Source of the DNA: Planctomycetaceae bacterium
GTDB taxonomy: Bacteria; Planctomycetota; Planctomycetia; Planctomycetales; Planctomycetaceae
Direction of reading: 5' to 3'
NCBI GenBank assembly: GCA_028284885.1
Contig: JANQQW010000168.1
Span: 1-42,038 of the forward strand
DNA length: 42,038 nt
Of the stretch, positions 7,801 through 15,672 are shown in pieces. Below the pieces are notes generated by a model. That model was given only the letters and a program-made list of their open reading frames with translations. It was not told the origin of the DNA and made no database searches. Positions within the stretch are counted from its first letter, which is position 1, and every line of letters starts with the position of its first letter. Both the position numbers and the translations under genes were made by a program.

Positions 7801-8535
7801 GAAGAAGCCCACCGGCATTGTACCGGTGGGCTCGGGTTCTCGTCAGACCGCTCAGGCGTTCCGCATCCGCTCCAGCAGCCGCTGGTTCCTCTCCCGCTGC
7901 TTCCGCTGCCGCTCCGTCTCCATGACGGCGTCGTAGAAGTCGTCCCACGACCACAGCGACGGGACGACGCCGGCCGCCATTGCGGGCGTGCAGCCGTCCA
8001 GCGAGCGGTGCTTGCGGACGAAGTTGTAGACGCCGACGTGCAGGGCCGTGGCCGCCACGAGGTTGTCGAGCTTCTTCGAGAACCCGATCGCCAGCCGCGT
8101 GAAGCGACGCATGAAGGTGCGGATCGAGAGGTTCAGCCGCTCGACGTGCGAGGTGCATATCGTCCAGAGGTTCCGTATCCCGTAGACGTTGGTCCGCTCG
8201 GACCCGGTCAGCGTCGGCGGGGCGTAGCGGCCGACGTTGGGATCGACGTAGCCCTTCACGATGACGCCGTGCCCGACGGAGTCGCCGAACGACCGGGCGA
8301 TCGCCTCGCGGTAGCTGGGCCAGCCGTCCGTGCTGATCTGCGGCATGTCGCCGTTCGGCTGCGGGGCTCGCACCATGCGGCGGTCCACGTCGGCGATGAA
8401 GGCGTCCGTCGTCGCGACCGCCCGTCAGCGGAGGCAACGCCAGCGAAACCAACGGCTCCTCCACCGCCTACGGGGCGAGTGAACGGTCTGGCGCGAGTAA
8501 CGGCCCACGGGTACAATGTGCCGGTGGGCTTCTTC
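7801..8535 (-). mobile_element. IS1-like insertion sequence, decayed (735 bp)
   Basis: The ends are inverted repeats: GAAGAAGCCCACCGGCA, then TTGTACC and GTGGGC, occur at both ends reading inwards, with a 2-nt indel. The length is close to that of IS1. It contains a transposase remnant on the minus strand. No target-site duplication is visible next to the repeats (left flank CCGCGCAC, right flank ATGGGCGG), so it is old, or its flanks have rearranged. Confidence 0.75.
7852..8424 (-). pseudogene. IS1-family-like transposase, N-terminus missing
   Basis: The visible frame runs from just after a TGA (8425-8427) and has no proper start. It encodes QISTDGWPSYREAI, GVIVKGY, then SERTNVYGIRNLWTIC, TSHVERLNLSIRTFMRR, FVRKHRSLDG and a basic Gln/Arg-rich tail. 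This order (second catalytic aspartate in STDG, then SHVERLN, then KHRS) is that of IS1-like DDE transposases in planctomycetes and cyanobacteria. The zinc-finger/HTH region and the first catalytic aspartate are absent. A short stretch upstream in another frame (EEPLVSLALPPLTGG) may be displaced N-terminal coding. It is non-functional as it stands. Confidence 0.75.
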
Positions 8536-8674
8536 ATGGGCGGGGGAAAGGCTCCCAAGGGAGACCGGACAGCCACAACGGGCGGATGAGCGGAAACGCA
8601 GGTCTGCCACCCTGCCCCCCACCGGCATTCGCGTGCCAAACGCCACACTTCGTGTCTGAAACGCAGCCACTACC

Positions 8675-8692
8675 GGAGGGGGGGAGTGTCCT
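8675..8692 (+). repeat. GGAG-(G)n-AGTGTCCT motif copy
   Basis: It matches the site at 6657-6674 apart from the missing T before AGTGTCCT and the length of the G-run. The stretch 8536-8839 between the IS end and the next gene holds nothing else that I can support. Confidence 0.45.
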
Positions 8693-8839
8693 CGTTTCTG
8701 GCTCAGGCCACTACGCGGGCGGTCGGGTCCGCTCCAAGGCGGCGCTCTGTCGGGCTCGAGCTTCGGGCCTCGCCGGCAGAGCGTGTCGAGTTATGGGCGG
8801 CGTGGGGGACCGCGAAGTCGGGATCAGGAGAGAACACCA

Positions 8840-9211
8840 GTGTCTGAAGAGCACCCGAGTATCGCGGTACTGAAGCGATTCGATCCCACGAACGTTGCCG
8901 GGACGGTGGACGTCTTCTCCGACGACGTCGTGTTCCACTTCTTCAACCCTCGGCTTCCGGACCTGCACGGGGACTACGTCGGGCACGCTGGGGTCATCGC
9001 GTTCTTCGAGAAGCTGGCGCAACTGACCGGTAGTGTGTTCGCCCCCAACATCGTTTCCGTCTCGCCCGTCGGAGACGAGTTGCTCGTGGTTCACCGCAAG
9101 CAGGCGATGCAGTTCGAGGGGCGGCAGATCGAGACCGACGTGGTCGTGGTCTGGCGTATCGTCGAGGGCCAGATCAGGGAAGTGTGGGACATTCCGGCGG
9201 TCTACGCCTAG
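8840..9211 (+). CDS. SnoaL/NTF2-like fold protein, 123 aa
   Basis: The product has the pattern of a small NTF2-like cone-shaped fold: an N-terminal helix (SIAVLKRFD), a segment with alternating strands (VDVFSDDVVFHFFNP), YVGHAGVIAFFEKL, then strands ending in TDVVVVWRIVEGQIREVWDI. Such proteins bind or isomerise small hydrophobic molecules, or serve as non-catalytic domains. The closing ...VVVWRIVEGQIREVWDIP is typical of the SnoaL group. I chose GTG at 8840 because AGGAG lies 9 nt upstream; an in-frame extension to 8783 has no ribosome site. It stands alone on the plus strand between mobile remnants, so no pathway can be inferred. Confidence 0.75.
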   Translation: MSEEHPSIAVLKRFDPTNVAGTVDVFSDDVVFHFFNPRLPDLHGDYVGHAGVIAFFEKLAQLTGSVFAPNIVSVSPVGDELLVVHRKQAMQFEGRQIETDVVVVWRIVEGQIREVWDIPAVYA

Positions 9212-9258
9212 AGTCCGTCGGCCGCCGCCCGCCCCACCTCGTTCCCCACGGGCGGCCC

Positions 9259-9273
9259 GGGGGGTAGGGCCCT
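9259..9273 (+). repeat. Diverged GGGGGTAGTGTCCT motif copy
   Basis: GGGGGGTAGGGCCCT lies close to the end of cassette ORF B. A still weaker version (GGGGGGCAGGGCCCC, near 11041) lies in the tail of copy C. Confidence 0.3.
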
Positions 9274-9556
9274 ATTCTAAGGAGTTCCGGCTGCTACCCG
9301 AGACCGACTCGCGGTACGCCCCTGCCCGTGAACCAGATGCGGACGCCAGCCCGTCGAACGGGGCCGTGGTCGATGCGCTGCTGGACCATGAGTGGGGGTA
9401 CTCGCAGGACATCGCCGCGTAGCGCGTGGGCGGGTAGCCGTTGTTCCGCATCCGGTGCAGCACCGTCTGCTTCCGTGGGAACACGATCCCGTGTTCCTCG
9501 CACCAGTCCGCGAAGACCCCGTGGGGCACGTCTCCGGCGAGGTAGGCGTCGAGCAT
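9272..9556 (-). CDS. Repeated cassette ORF, copy B
   Basis: The conserved block reads MLDAYLAGDVPHGVFADW, then CEEHGIVFPRK. The ATG lies 5 bp after the stop codon of the secreted-protein gene 9562-9909 and has no ribosome site of its own, so translation would depend on coupling to that gene. The tail (TVLHRMRNNGYPPTRY...) is unlike the tails of the other copies. Comparing the first 29 codons with copy C, I count eight differing codons of which six are synonymous, the pattern expected of a selected peptide. Function unknown. Confidence 0.55.
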   Translation of the reverse strand: MLDAYLAGDVPHGVFADWCEEHGIVFPRKQTVLHRMRNNGYPPTRYAAMSCEYPHSWSSSASTTAPFDGLASASGSRAGAYRESVSGSSRNSLE

Positions 9557-9561
9557 GGGGC

Positions 9562-9909
9562 TCAGTCGGGCGTGGGGTACTTCCGTGCCGAATGTGGGTG
9601 CTGGCGAACGAGAACGATCCGGCCGCGGTCGAAGCGGTACTCGTCCACGACCGGGTACGCCCCGAACGGACCCGGCACCGGGGGAGTCTCCAGCCTGAGG
9701 TTCACCCCGTCGCGTCTGGGCACGAGGATCGGGCCGTGCAGTCGTCCTCGGACGCGGTTGAACGGCGTGTGGACGACGTACTCGCGGTGCCCGTTCGGGG
9801 CGTCGTTCTCGATCAGGTACTCGACCCGGTAGGCGACGAAGTCCGTGGGGACCGCGTCGGCCGTGGGGACGCCGGCGAGGGCGATCGCGACGAGGGAGGT
9901 GCTGGGCAT
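9562..9909 (-). CDS. Putative secreted protein, 115 aa
   Basis: The product begins with a short signal-peptide-like segment (MPSTSLVAIALAGVPTADA) and continues as a small beta-rich domain (FVAYRVEYLIENDAPNGHRE, VVHTPFNRVRG, YPVVDEYRFDRGRIVLVRQ). No known domain was recognised. The strand pattern and the lack of cysteines suit a small periplasmic beta protein. No strong ribosome site precedes the ATG; it was chosen for the signal peptide. It is followed after 5 bp by cassette copy B on the same strand, and preceded by another secreted protein gene at 9987-10511, so the three may be one transcript. Confidence 0.6.
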   Translation of the reverse strand: MPSTSLVAIALAGVPTADAVPTDFVAYRVEYLIENDAPNGHREYVVHTPFNRVRGRLHGPILVPRRDGVNLRLETPPVPGPFGAYPVVDEYRFDRGRIVLVRQHPHSARKYPTPD

Positions 9910-9986
9910 GGACGGCAGCGTATCAGGCGGACGGCGGGTGGGGGCACTCCGTGGGCGGTCGAGCCCGCTCCTCGCGTCGACCACGA

Positions 9987-10511
9987 TCAGAGGTCGTCGA
10001 GGAGCCCCGCGTCGATGGACGTCCGCAGGGTCGTCCGAAACTCCGGTCGCATCGATCGGACGACGAAGTGGAGCACTTGGCGGAGCGTGGTCGCCTGCTC
10101 GGCATCGGCCTTCTCGATCTTCGCGAGGACGGCCTTCACGATCTCCGTTCGCGGGGCGTTCTCGTGGGCGCAGACGAACATCAAGGAGGACATCGCGGCT
10201 TGCCGCACCTCCGGTTCGTCGGCGTCGATCTCCGCGAGCAGTTGCTTGGCGGCTGCCGGCCCCAGGCAGTAGAGCGTGATGGTGGCCTCCTCCGCGTCCT
10301 CCGAGGAGAGCTTCAGAAGCTCGCGGACGAGCGCCGGGTTCTCCTTCAGCATCCGCGTGCTCTCGTCCTCGACCGGGCGGCTCGTCGCGTAGGCCCCGGG
10401 AACGTACGGGGGCGACGGGACGATCGGCTGCACGGGCTGAGGAGGTTCGTCCGCAAACGTGACGCTCGTCAGCACGGCGAACAGCGTGAGGAATCGGATC
10501 GGCACCATCAT
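9987..10511 (-). CDS. Putative secreted helical-repeat protein, 174 aa
   Basis: An N-terminal signal peptide (MMVPIRFLTLFAVLTSVTFA, cleavage before DEPP) is followed by a Pro-rich linker (PPQPVQPIVPSPPYVPG) and then by helices with a HEAT-like pattern (ALVRELLKLSSEDAEEA, PAAAKQLLAEIDADEPEVRQ, EIVKAVLAKIEKADAEQA). HEAT-like repeats generally make protein contacts; the partner is unknown. GGAGGAG lies just before an ATG-ATG pair, and spacing favours the second ATG (10508) or the first (10511). Seven bp separate its stop from the ATG region of nothing else: the next minus-strand gene starts at 9909. Confidence 0.65.
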   Translation of the reverse strand: MMVPIRFLTLFAVLTSVTFADEPPQPVQPIVPSPPYVPGAYATSRPVEDESTRMLKENPALVRELLKLSSEDAEEATITLYCLGPAAAKQLLAEIDADEPEVRQAAMSSLMFVCAHENAPRTEIVKAVLAKIEKADAEQATTLRQVLHFVVRSMRPEFRTTLRTSIDAGLLDDL

Positions 10512-10719
10512 GTCTCCTCCGTGATTCACGGGTTGGGCGGGCGGCGGAGTCTACCTGGAACCCGCGAACGGTGACAGATGTCTTGTGTGGACGCGTCCAG
10601 GCGATCGAGACCCCCTCGGGATCGATTCCCCGCTTGAAGGGGCGGGGTTCGGTCGAGACACTTCGGCTCGTCACCCACGACGGGGTTCACTCGGGAATCG
10701 GCAGCGACGGGAGAGTGTC

Positions 10720-10941
10720 ATGGCGTTCGTTGAAGTGCAGTGCTACCCGACGTACGAGAACGGCAAGCCGAACACGCAGGCGGAGACCTCGGCTCGTCTG
10801 CTGAACGCGGACCACATCATCAGCGCCCGGCCGTTCGACGAGTCGGCCACCCATGTGCACCTCGTCGGCAACATGCACTTCATCGTCGCCGCCGCGCTGG
10901 AGGAGTTTCACGAGCTGCTGAAGGCGGCCGACTCCGCGTAG
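10720..10941 (+). CDS. Small conserved-looking protein, 73 aa
   Basis: GGGAGA lies 6-7 nt before the ATG. The product (MAFVEVQCYPTYENGKPN, LLNADHIISARPFDE, THVHLVGNMHFIVAAALEEF) has the layout of short all-beta proteins with a C-terminal helix. N-AD-HI, then a strand, THVHL-x-G, then V-x-x-x-LEEF resembles the FlbD-type small protein of flagellar clusters, although no flagellar gene is adjacent here. I treat FlbD as a distant comparison only. It is convergent with cassette copy C. The frame is open further upstream but without a ribosome site or conservation. Confidence 0.6.
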   Translation: MAFVEVQCYPTYENGKPNTQAETSARLLNADHIISARPFDESATHVHLVGNMHFIVAAALEEFHELLKAADSA

Positions 10942-11013
10942 GTCGTTCGTCCCGCGTCCGCCGGTGTTGCTTCAGGCTCGAGTTCTTCGTTCGAATCGAG
11001 GGAGCGGTCACCT

Positions 11014-11313
11014 TCACTGGCGATCGCGTCCGTTGGACACGGGGGGCAGGGCCCCTTGGCGGAAGCCGGATCGCAGCCAGAAGTTCACGACGCAGGCTCC
11101 GGCCGGGTGGAGTGAGCCCGAGGCCGATCGGTGTCGTGTACGACCAGTGGCACGGGACAGCGACGCGCGGCTCGGCCCGGTTCGCGATCCCGACATCGAC
11201 CGCAGCGGCCGACGCACGGCCGGCATCTTCCGCGGGAACACCAGCCCCTGCTCCTCGCACCAGTCCGCGAAGACCCCGTGAGGCACGTCGCCGGCCAGGT
11301 AGGCGTCAAGCAT
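11014..11313 (-). CDS. Repeated cassette ORF, copy C
   Basis: The conserved block reads MLDAYLAGDVPHGVFADW, then CEEQGLVFPRK. Its ATG lies inside the last codons of the zinc-ribbon gene: ATGCTTGA contains both this start and that gene's TGA, an 8-nt overlap typical of translational coupling. It has no separate ribosome site. After the block the sequence becomes Ser/Arg-rich, shows no similarity to the other tails, and passes through a weak copy of the G-rich motif. Its closest relative is copy B. Confidence 0.55.
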   Translation of the reverse strand: MLDAYLAGDVPHGVFADWCEEQGLVFPRKMPAVRRPLRSMSGSRTGPSRASLSRATGRTRHRSASGSLHPAGACVVNFWLRSGFRQGALPPVSNGRDRQ

Positions 11314-11761
11314 GGGTGGCGTCGTCGCCCGAGTCGGGTTCGGGCGTCTCGGTCGTTGCGTCCGGGGGCGGCGGGGTGTCGGACTTCGTGCGGTCGAAGG
11401 CGTTCATCACGGCTTGTCGCGAGCCGACGGAGACGTTCGAGGCGACGACCGTGCCGACCGTCAGGCTGGCGATCTGGGTGGGGGAGAGCTTGAACAGGAA
11501 GAAGGCCGCCCCGACGAAGGCCCCCAGGACCGCGACCAGCAGGCCCAACGGCAGCGGGTTCCCGTAGACGAGGAACACGATGCCCGGCACCGTGCCGACG
11601 GCGGCACACGCACTCGCCTTCGCGATGCGGGCAGGCGTGAGGCTGCGGACGAGGTGTGCGAGGCCGTCGATCGCGACGCCGCAGTTCGGGCAGAACTCCG
11701 CGGGATCGACAGGCTCCTCGAACCGCGTGCGGCAGTGCGGGCACTTGCTGACGGGCGACAC
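11306..11761 (-). CDS. Zinc-ribbon membrane protein, 151 aa
   Basis: The N-terminus carries a CPHC...CPNC zinc ribbon (KCPHCRTRFEEPVD, then FCPNCG) within the first 30 residues. Two hydrophobic segments follow (VPGIVFLVYGNPLPLGLLVA and VLGAFVGAAFFLFKL), then a helix and a Pro/Thr/Asp-rich tail. This zinc ribbon plus two-helix membrane layout is common among uncharacterised planctomycete proteins. I chose GTG at 11761 because it lies just before the ribbon; an in-frame extension upstream is not protein-like, and no strong ribosome site is visible. Cassette copy C overlaps its stop codon. Confidence 0.65.
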   Translation of the reverse strand: MSPVSKCPHCRTRFEEPVDPAEFCPNCGVAIDGLAHLVRSLTPARIAKASACAAVGTVPGIVFLVYGNPLPLGLLVAVLGAFVGAAFFLFKLSPTQIASLTVGTVVASNVSVGSRQAVMNAFDRTKSDTPPPPDATTETPEPDSGDDATHA

Positions 11762-11975
11762 GGGCAGGGTTCCGGGGAACGAAGGTCGAGAGCAGTCTCG
11801 CTCAGGGTAGCCGATCGGCCGTGGAAACGGTCCGGTTCGGGCCGGGTTCTCGGCTTCCGCGCGGGAGGCTCGTCGAGGAATCCGATTCGCGAACGTACGC
11901 CCTGTAACGGCTCGTGCGACTTCTCGCTCGGGAGGACGTGGCAGGCAACTCACCCCAACGAGCAGGAGACTCGCG

Positions 11976-12401
11976 ATGACGAAGACGATCGTTCGAATGG
12001 CCGTGTTGACCACCCTCGCCCTCGGCTTGGGGAGCACCGCGAACGCCCAGGACCTGGTTCAACTGCAGCCTGACGACGGCTGGGCCGTGGAGGGCTACGT
12101 GTTCTACACGCGGGGCGAGAACGAGCACCGCGATCCGTTCTGGCGACGCCTCGACACGTTCGACACGGAGCAGGAGGCCGAGGAGTTCATGGCGTTGCTG
12201 TACGCCTACGAGGCGAACCCGGACAAGCTCTGGTCGCTGGAGTCGCTGTTCCGGCTGCCGCTGGAGATGAACTTCGTCCCGCCCGTCCGGTTGCGGGTGA
12301 GGCCGCTGTACTCGATGCAGCAACTGGAGGCGACGTTCGAGACGTACAAACCTCGCCGCTTCAAGTCGCCGTTCATGCCGCCCGAGCGGCCGTCGTACTG
12401 A
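11976..12401 (+). CDS. Putative secreted protein, 141 aa
   Basis: AGGAG lies 8 nt before the ATG. A textbook signal peptide (MTKTIVRMAVLTTLALGLG, cleavage after ANA) is followed by a mature domain of about 115 residues (WAVEGYVFYTRGENEHRD, FDTEQEAEEFMALLYAYE, LEMNFVPPVRLRVRPLYS) with no cysteines. The EQEAEEFMALL helix and the regular strands suggest a small alpha/beta periplasmic protein. No family was recognised. A strong hairpin 29 bp after the stop probably terminates it. Confidence 0.7.
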   Translation: MTKTIVRMAVLTTLALGLGSTANAQDLVQLQPDDGWAVEGYVFYTRGENEHRDPFWRRLDTFDTEQEAEEFMALLYAYEANPDKLWSLESLFRLPLEMNFVPPVRLRVRPLYSMQQLEATFETYKPRRFKSPFMPPERPSY

Positions 12402-12429
12402 CGTCGCTCACGGCGAACGAACTCGACAC

Positions 12430-12459
12430 CAGGGCCGGCGAGGCGACTCGCCGGCCCTG
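12430..12459 (+). terminator. Strong GC hairpin after the secreted-protein gene
   Basis: A 13-bp perfect stem (CAGGGCCGGCGAG) with a GCGA loop lies shortly downstream of the stop at 12401. There is no clear U-run, so it is a terminator-like stem rather than a full intrinsic terminator. Confidence 0.55.
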
Positions 12460-12591
12460 TCGTGTTGGGGCAGCCCCGTTCTTCTCGCGTCTGCGGAATC
12501 TCCGCCTAACGAAGGCCCCGTGCGACCGTTGGTCTTCACGGGGTCGTCCGACGGCCCACGACACACGCGTGTACGAACCGGAGTGACTCCG

Positions 12592-13062
12592 ATGCGGCGT
12601 TCGCTGGCGGCATGGCTCGTTCTCTTCACCACGTTTCCCGTGGCGGCCGCGGACCCGCCGGCCGAGCCGACCGTGGACTACGCGGGGCCGTACGAGTTCG
12701 GGCTGCGGGAGCAGCGTTCGACGCGGGGCCTCGTCGTGCGGGACGCCAAGACGTGGGAGGCGTGGAAGTCCCGTCTGCCGACGCTCGTCGCCGGGAACGT
12801 TCGGAAGCTCGACACGCCGAACGACGACCCGGTGCTGAAGGCGAAGATCGACTGGACGAAGTCGTCGGTGGTCGTCGTGACCGGGGCGGACTCGCCGACG
12901 ATCACACGGGTCACGACGACGGCCGACGGCACGAGGGTCGAGTACACGGTCGAGTCGACGTTCGAGGCCCGACCGTCCCACTGGGGCGCGTATGCCGCCC
13001 GTGTGGTCCCGCGGACGGGGGCGAAGGTCGAGTTCCGCCGCGTCAAGCAGGCACCACGATAG
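12592..13062 (+). CDS. Putative secreted protein, 156 aa
   Basis: The start ATG at 12592 is preceded by GGAG and begins a signal peptide (MRRSLAAWLVLFTTFPVAAA, then DPP). The mature part has alternating strands (YEFGLREQRSTRGLVVRD, SSVVVVTGADSP, TRVEYTVES, ARVVPRTGAKVEFRRVK), consistent with a small beta-sandwich or protease-inhibitor-like fold. SVVVVTGADSPT and the final strand pair resemble planctomycete periplasmic proteins of unknown role. It is convergent with cassette copy D. Confidence 0.65.
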   Translation: MRRSLAAWLVLFTTFPVAAADPPAEPTVDYAGPYEFGLREQRSTRGLVVRDAKTWEAWKSRLPTLVAGNVRKLDTPNDDPVLKAKIDWTKSSVVVVTGADSPTITRVTTTADGTRVEYTVESTFEARPSHWGAYAARVVPRTGAKVEFRRVKQAPR

Positions 13063-13109
13063 TCGAGACGTTCGCTCGGTGCTGTTCGCGGCCGAAGTCC
13101 GAGGCCGGT

Positions 13110-13442
13110 CTACCCGACGGAGCGTCGTCCGCCAGAGCGGGACCCGACGCTCGAGCTCGACAGGCCGGGCGTGACGAACCGTGACCGGCCGTTCGACACC
13201 GCGTACACTTGGGGACGACTCGCCCCGGATCGCGAGAGCAGGTTCCACGAACTCCGGCTCGAGCCGCTCCGCGAACGACGGAAGCGTGGCACGACACGGC
13301 CGACCGAGCCGGAGACCGACCCGCCCCCGGTCCGGGCGCGAAACCGGGCCGGCCGCCGCCGCGGGAACACGAGACCCCGCTCCTCGCACCAGTCGGCCAT
13401 CACGCCGTCGGGCACGTCACCGGCAAGCCAGGCCTCGAGCAT
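13110..13442 (-). CDS. Repeated cassette ORF, copy D
   Basis: The conserved block reads MLEAWLAGDVPDGVMADW, then CEERGLVFPRR. It starts 19 bp after the stop of the secreted-protein gene 13462-13953 on the same strand, with no clear ribosome site. The Arg/Ser-rich tail to 13110 is not shared with other copies and probably is not under selection. D agrees with A and E in having W at residue 5 and VMADW, while B and C have Y and VFADW, so the copies form two subgroups. Confidence 0.5.
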   Translation of the reverse strand: MLEAWLAGDVPDGVMADWCEERGLVFPRRRPARFRARTGGGSVSGSVGRVVPRFRRSRSGSSRSSWNLLSRSGASRPQVYAVSNGRSRFVTPGLSSSSVGSRSGGRRSVG

Positions 13443-13461
13443 GATGGGGCCTCGTAGTCCG

Positions 13462-13953
13462 CTATCGACGATGGGCCACGCCGACGTTGATCGGCATGTC
13501 CGGCTTGGTGGGGCGGAAGTGCTCCGCGAACAGCTTCTCGCCGACGAGAGTGAGCCGCTGGATCTCGCTGTCGACGAGACTCAGGTAGACCTGACCGTCG
13601 ACGAACTTCAGCCGTGCGTTGACGGCCGGTTTGCCCGTCCGGACCCAGGTGACCCGCCCGCTGCGTTCGATGCGGTAGTCTCGGACGTCGTCCGGGGCGA
13701 ACACGAGACGCCAGGACCCCGTGAACTCCCTTGCCTGGACGGACCCGGCGGCGGCGATCTGGTTGATCTCCTGCTTGACGACGTTGGCCGCGTCGAGGTC
13801 GCCCTTCTTCGTCGTCTCCTCGAGGATCGTCTGGAGCTCGTTCGTGTACTCCGTACGGGCGGCGACGATGGCCTTCCGGTACCGCTCGCGTGCGAGCTGA
13901 GCTTCCGTGGGGAAGTCCGCTCCCAGGGCGGCGAGTAGGGCGAGTAGGATCAT
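13462..13953 (-). CDS. Putative secreted protein, 163 aa
   Basis: CGAGGT lies 5 nt before the ATG. A short signal peptide (MILLALLAALGADFPTEA) is followed by a helical, coiled-coil-like stretch (AQLARERYRKAIVAARTEY, TNELQTILEETTKKGD, AANVVKQEINQI) and then by a beta domain (GSWRLVFAPDDVRDYRIE, GRVTWVRTG, KFVDGQVYLSLVDSEIQRL). This helix plus beta domain order is seen in planctomycete periplasmic proteins of unknown function. It is divergent from the sulfatase gene (162 bp apart) and is followed by cassette copy D. Confidence 0.65.
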   Translation of the reverse strand: MILLALLAALGADFPTEAQLARERYRKAIVAARTEYTNELQTILEETTKKGDLDAANVVKQEINQIAAAGSVQAREFTGSWRLVFAPDDVRDYRIERSGRVTWVRTGKPAVNARLKFVDGQVYLSLVDSEIQRLTLVGEKLFAEHFRPTKPDMPINVGVAHRR

Positions 13954-14114
13954 TCGGCACCTCGCATCGGCTCGGTTGGTTGCTTGTGATCGGGCCAGCA
14001 TACCAGAACGGGCTGCGGAGTCCGCGACCTGCGACCGCAAGGGTTCGAACGTTTCGACAAGGCTCGCATCGACGACTACGATCGAGGTCGCCCGGATCGC
14101 TCGCGGAGACCATC

Positions 14115-15455
14115 GTGCCCCGACTACTCGCCCTTGCCGTTCTCCTGCCCGCCCTCGCGTCCGCGGCCGAGCCGCCGCCGAACTTCGTGTTGTTCATCGC
14201 GGACGACATGGCGTGGAACGACTGCGGGGCGTACGGGCATCCGCACGTTCGGACGCCCCACGTGGACGCGCTCGCGAAGGCCGGGATGCGGTTCGACAAC
14301 GCGTTCCTGACGACCAGTTCCTGCAGCCCCAGCCGGTGCAGCATCATCACCGGGCGGTACCCGCACGCGACCGGAGCCCCGCAGTTGCACCAGCCGTTGC
14401 CGGGGGACCAGGTGACCTTCGTGGAGAAGCTGAAAGCGGCCGGCTACTACACAGCTGCCGCGGGCAAGTGGCATCTCGGCAAGGAGACCGTCCCCAAGTT
14501 CGACAAGGTCGAGCAGCGGATGAACCAGTGGGTCGCCACGCTCGAGGCCCGGCCGAAGGACCAGCCCTTCTTCCTCTGGTTCGCCTTCAGCGACCCGCAC
14601 CGCGGCTACCAGAAGAACACGATTCCGCGGCCGCACACGGCGAAGGACGCCGTCGTCCCGCCCTTCCTTCCGGACGACGCGGCGACCCGCGGCGACCTCG
14701 CGATGTACTACGACGAGATCACCCGGCTCGACGGCGTGGTGGGCGACTGCGTGAAGGTGTTGGAGGAGCAGGGGGTCTCGGACCGCACGGTCGTCGTGTT
14801 CGTCAGCGACAACGGCCGGCCGTTTCCACGATGCAAGACGACGCTCTTCGACTCGGGGATCAAGACGCCGTTCGTGGTGAAGTGGCCGCGGGAGGTGCAC
14901 AAGGGATCGACGTGCGACTCGCTCGTCAGCGTGGTCGATCTCGCCCCGACGTTCCTCGAGCTCGCGGGCGTCGAGCTTCCGGAGACGTTTCAGGGAACGA
15001 GCTTCGCCCCGCTGCTACGGGACCCGGAGAGCGAGACGCGGGTCTACGTCCACGCCGAGCACAACTGGCACGACTTCGACGACCACCAGCGGGCCGTGCG
15101 GGACAAGCGGTACAAGTACGTGCGGAACTCGTACGTGGACGTCCCGCTGACGCCGCCGGCCGACGCGGTCCGCAGCCCGACGTTCCAGTCGATGTTGAAG
15201 CTGCGAGCGGCCGGCCGGCTGAACGACCGGCAGCACCAGTGTTTCACCACGCCCCGCCCCGTGCACGAACTGTACGACCTGGAGAAGGACCCGTACGAAC
15301 TGGTGAACGTCGCCGAGGACGAGGCGTACGGTGAGATCCTCGCCCGCATGAGCGGCGCGCTCGACGGCTGGATCAAGCGGACCGGGGACGCGGTCCCGGA
15401 GAAGCGACGCCCGGACGGGTTCGACCGCGAGACCGGCGAGCGGTTGTCGAAGTAG
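14115..15455 (+). CDS. Secreted arylsulfatase (formylglycine-dependent)
   Basis: The enzyme removes sulfate esters, in planctomycetes mostly from algal or other sulfated polysaccharides. The product (446 aa) has a signal peptide (VPRLLALAVLLPALASA) and the alkaline-phosphatase-like core: IADDMAWNDCGAYG (metal-binding aspartates), the activation motif SSCSPSRCSI in which the first Cys of CSPSR becomes formylglycine, GKWHLGK, and VVVFVSDNG. The start is GTG with GGAG 6 nt upstream, leading straight into the signal peptide. The C-terminal part ends HELYDLEKDPYELVNVAED, as in the family. Its stop codon overlaps the start of the inverted repeat at 15454. The substrate cannot be told. No sulfatase-maturating enzyme gene is visible in the window. 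Confidence 0.92.
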   Translation: MPRLLALAVLLPALASAAEPPPNFVLFIADDMAWNDCGAYGHPHVRTPHVDALAKAGMRFDNAFLTTSSCSPSRCSIITGRYPHATGAPQLHQPLPGDQVTFVEKLKAAGYYTAAAGKWHLGKETVPKFDKVEQRMNQWVATLEARPKDQPFFLWFAFSDPHRGYQKNTIPRPHTAKDAVVPPFLPDDAATRGDLAMYYDEITRLDGVVGDCVKVLEEQGVSDRTVVVFVSDNGRPFPRCKTTLFDSGIKTPFVVKWPREVHKGSTCDSLVSVVDLAPTFLELAGVELPETFQGTSFAPLLRDPESETRVYVHAEHNWHDFDDHQRAVRDKRYKYVRNSYVDVPLTPPADAVRSPTFQSMLKLRAAGRLNDRQHQCFTTPRPVHELYDLEKDPYELVNVAEDEAYGEILARMSGALDGWIKRTGDAVPEKRRPDGFDRETGERLSK

Positions 15456-15577
15456 CTGCACTGCCACGCAGTGCAGACGCAGTCGTGCGGCGTGCGAGGG
15501 CGGTTGGGTCTCACCGGCTGGACGCGTGAGAACTTGTCTGTCACCAGACTGCGACTGCGCTGCGTGGCAGTGCAGCT
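15454..15577. repeat. Miniature inverted-repeat element overlapping the sulfatase stop codon
   Basis: The 124-bp unit has 31-nt terminal inverted repeats with 2 mismatches (AGCTGCACTGCCACGCAG...). The left end begins with the AG of the sulfatase's TAG stop. No coding capacity. The sequence is unrelated to the 2281-2426 family. Confidence 0.75.
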
Positions 15578-15672
15578 GGGAAATCACGCGTTCGCCGCTT
15601 CCCGATCGTCGCTCGCGATCTACAATTCGGGCCGGATCCGAGTCCCGCCACGATCGAAGAACGGAGTGCTCC

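Noticed and set aside
7801..8535. Target-site duplication at the IS1-like element
   Set aside because: The 8-9 bp just outside the two inverted repeats do not match.
10720..10941. Firm assignment as FlbD
   Set aside because: Only the strand order and a few residues agree, and there is no flagellar neighbour within 25 kb.
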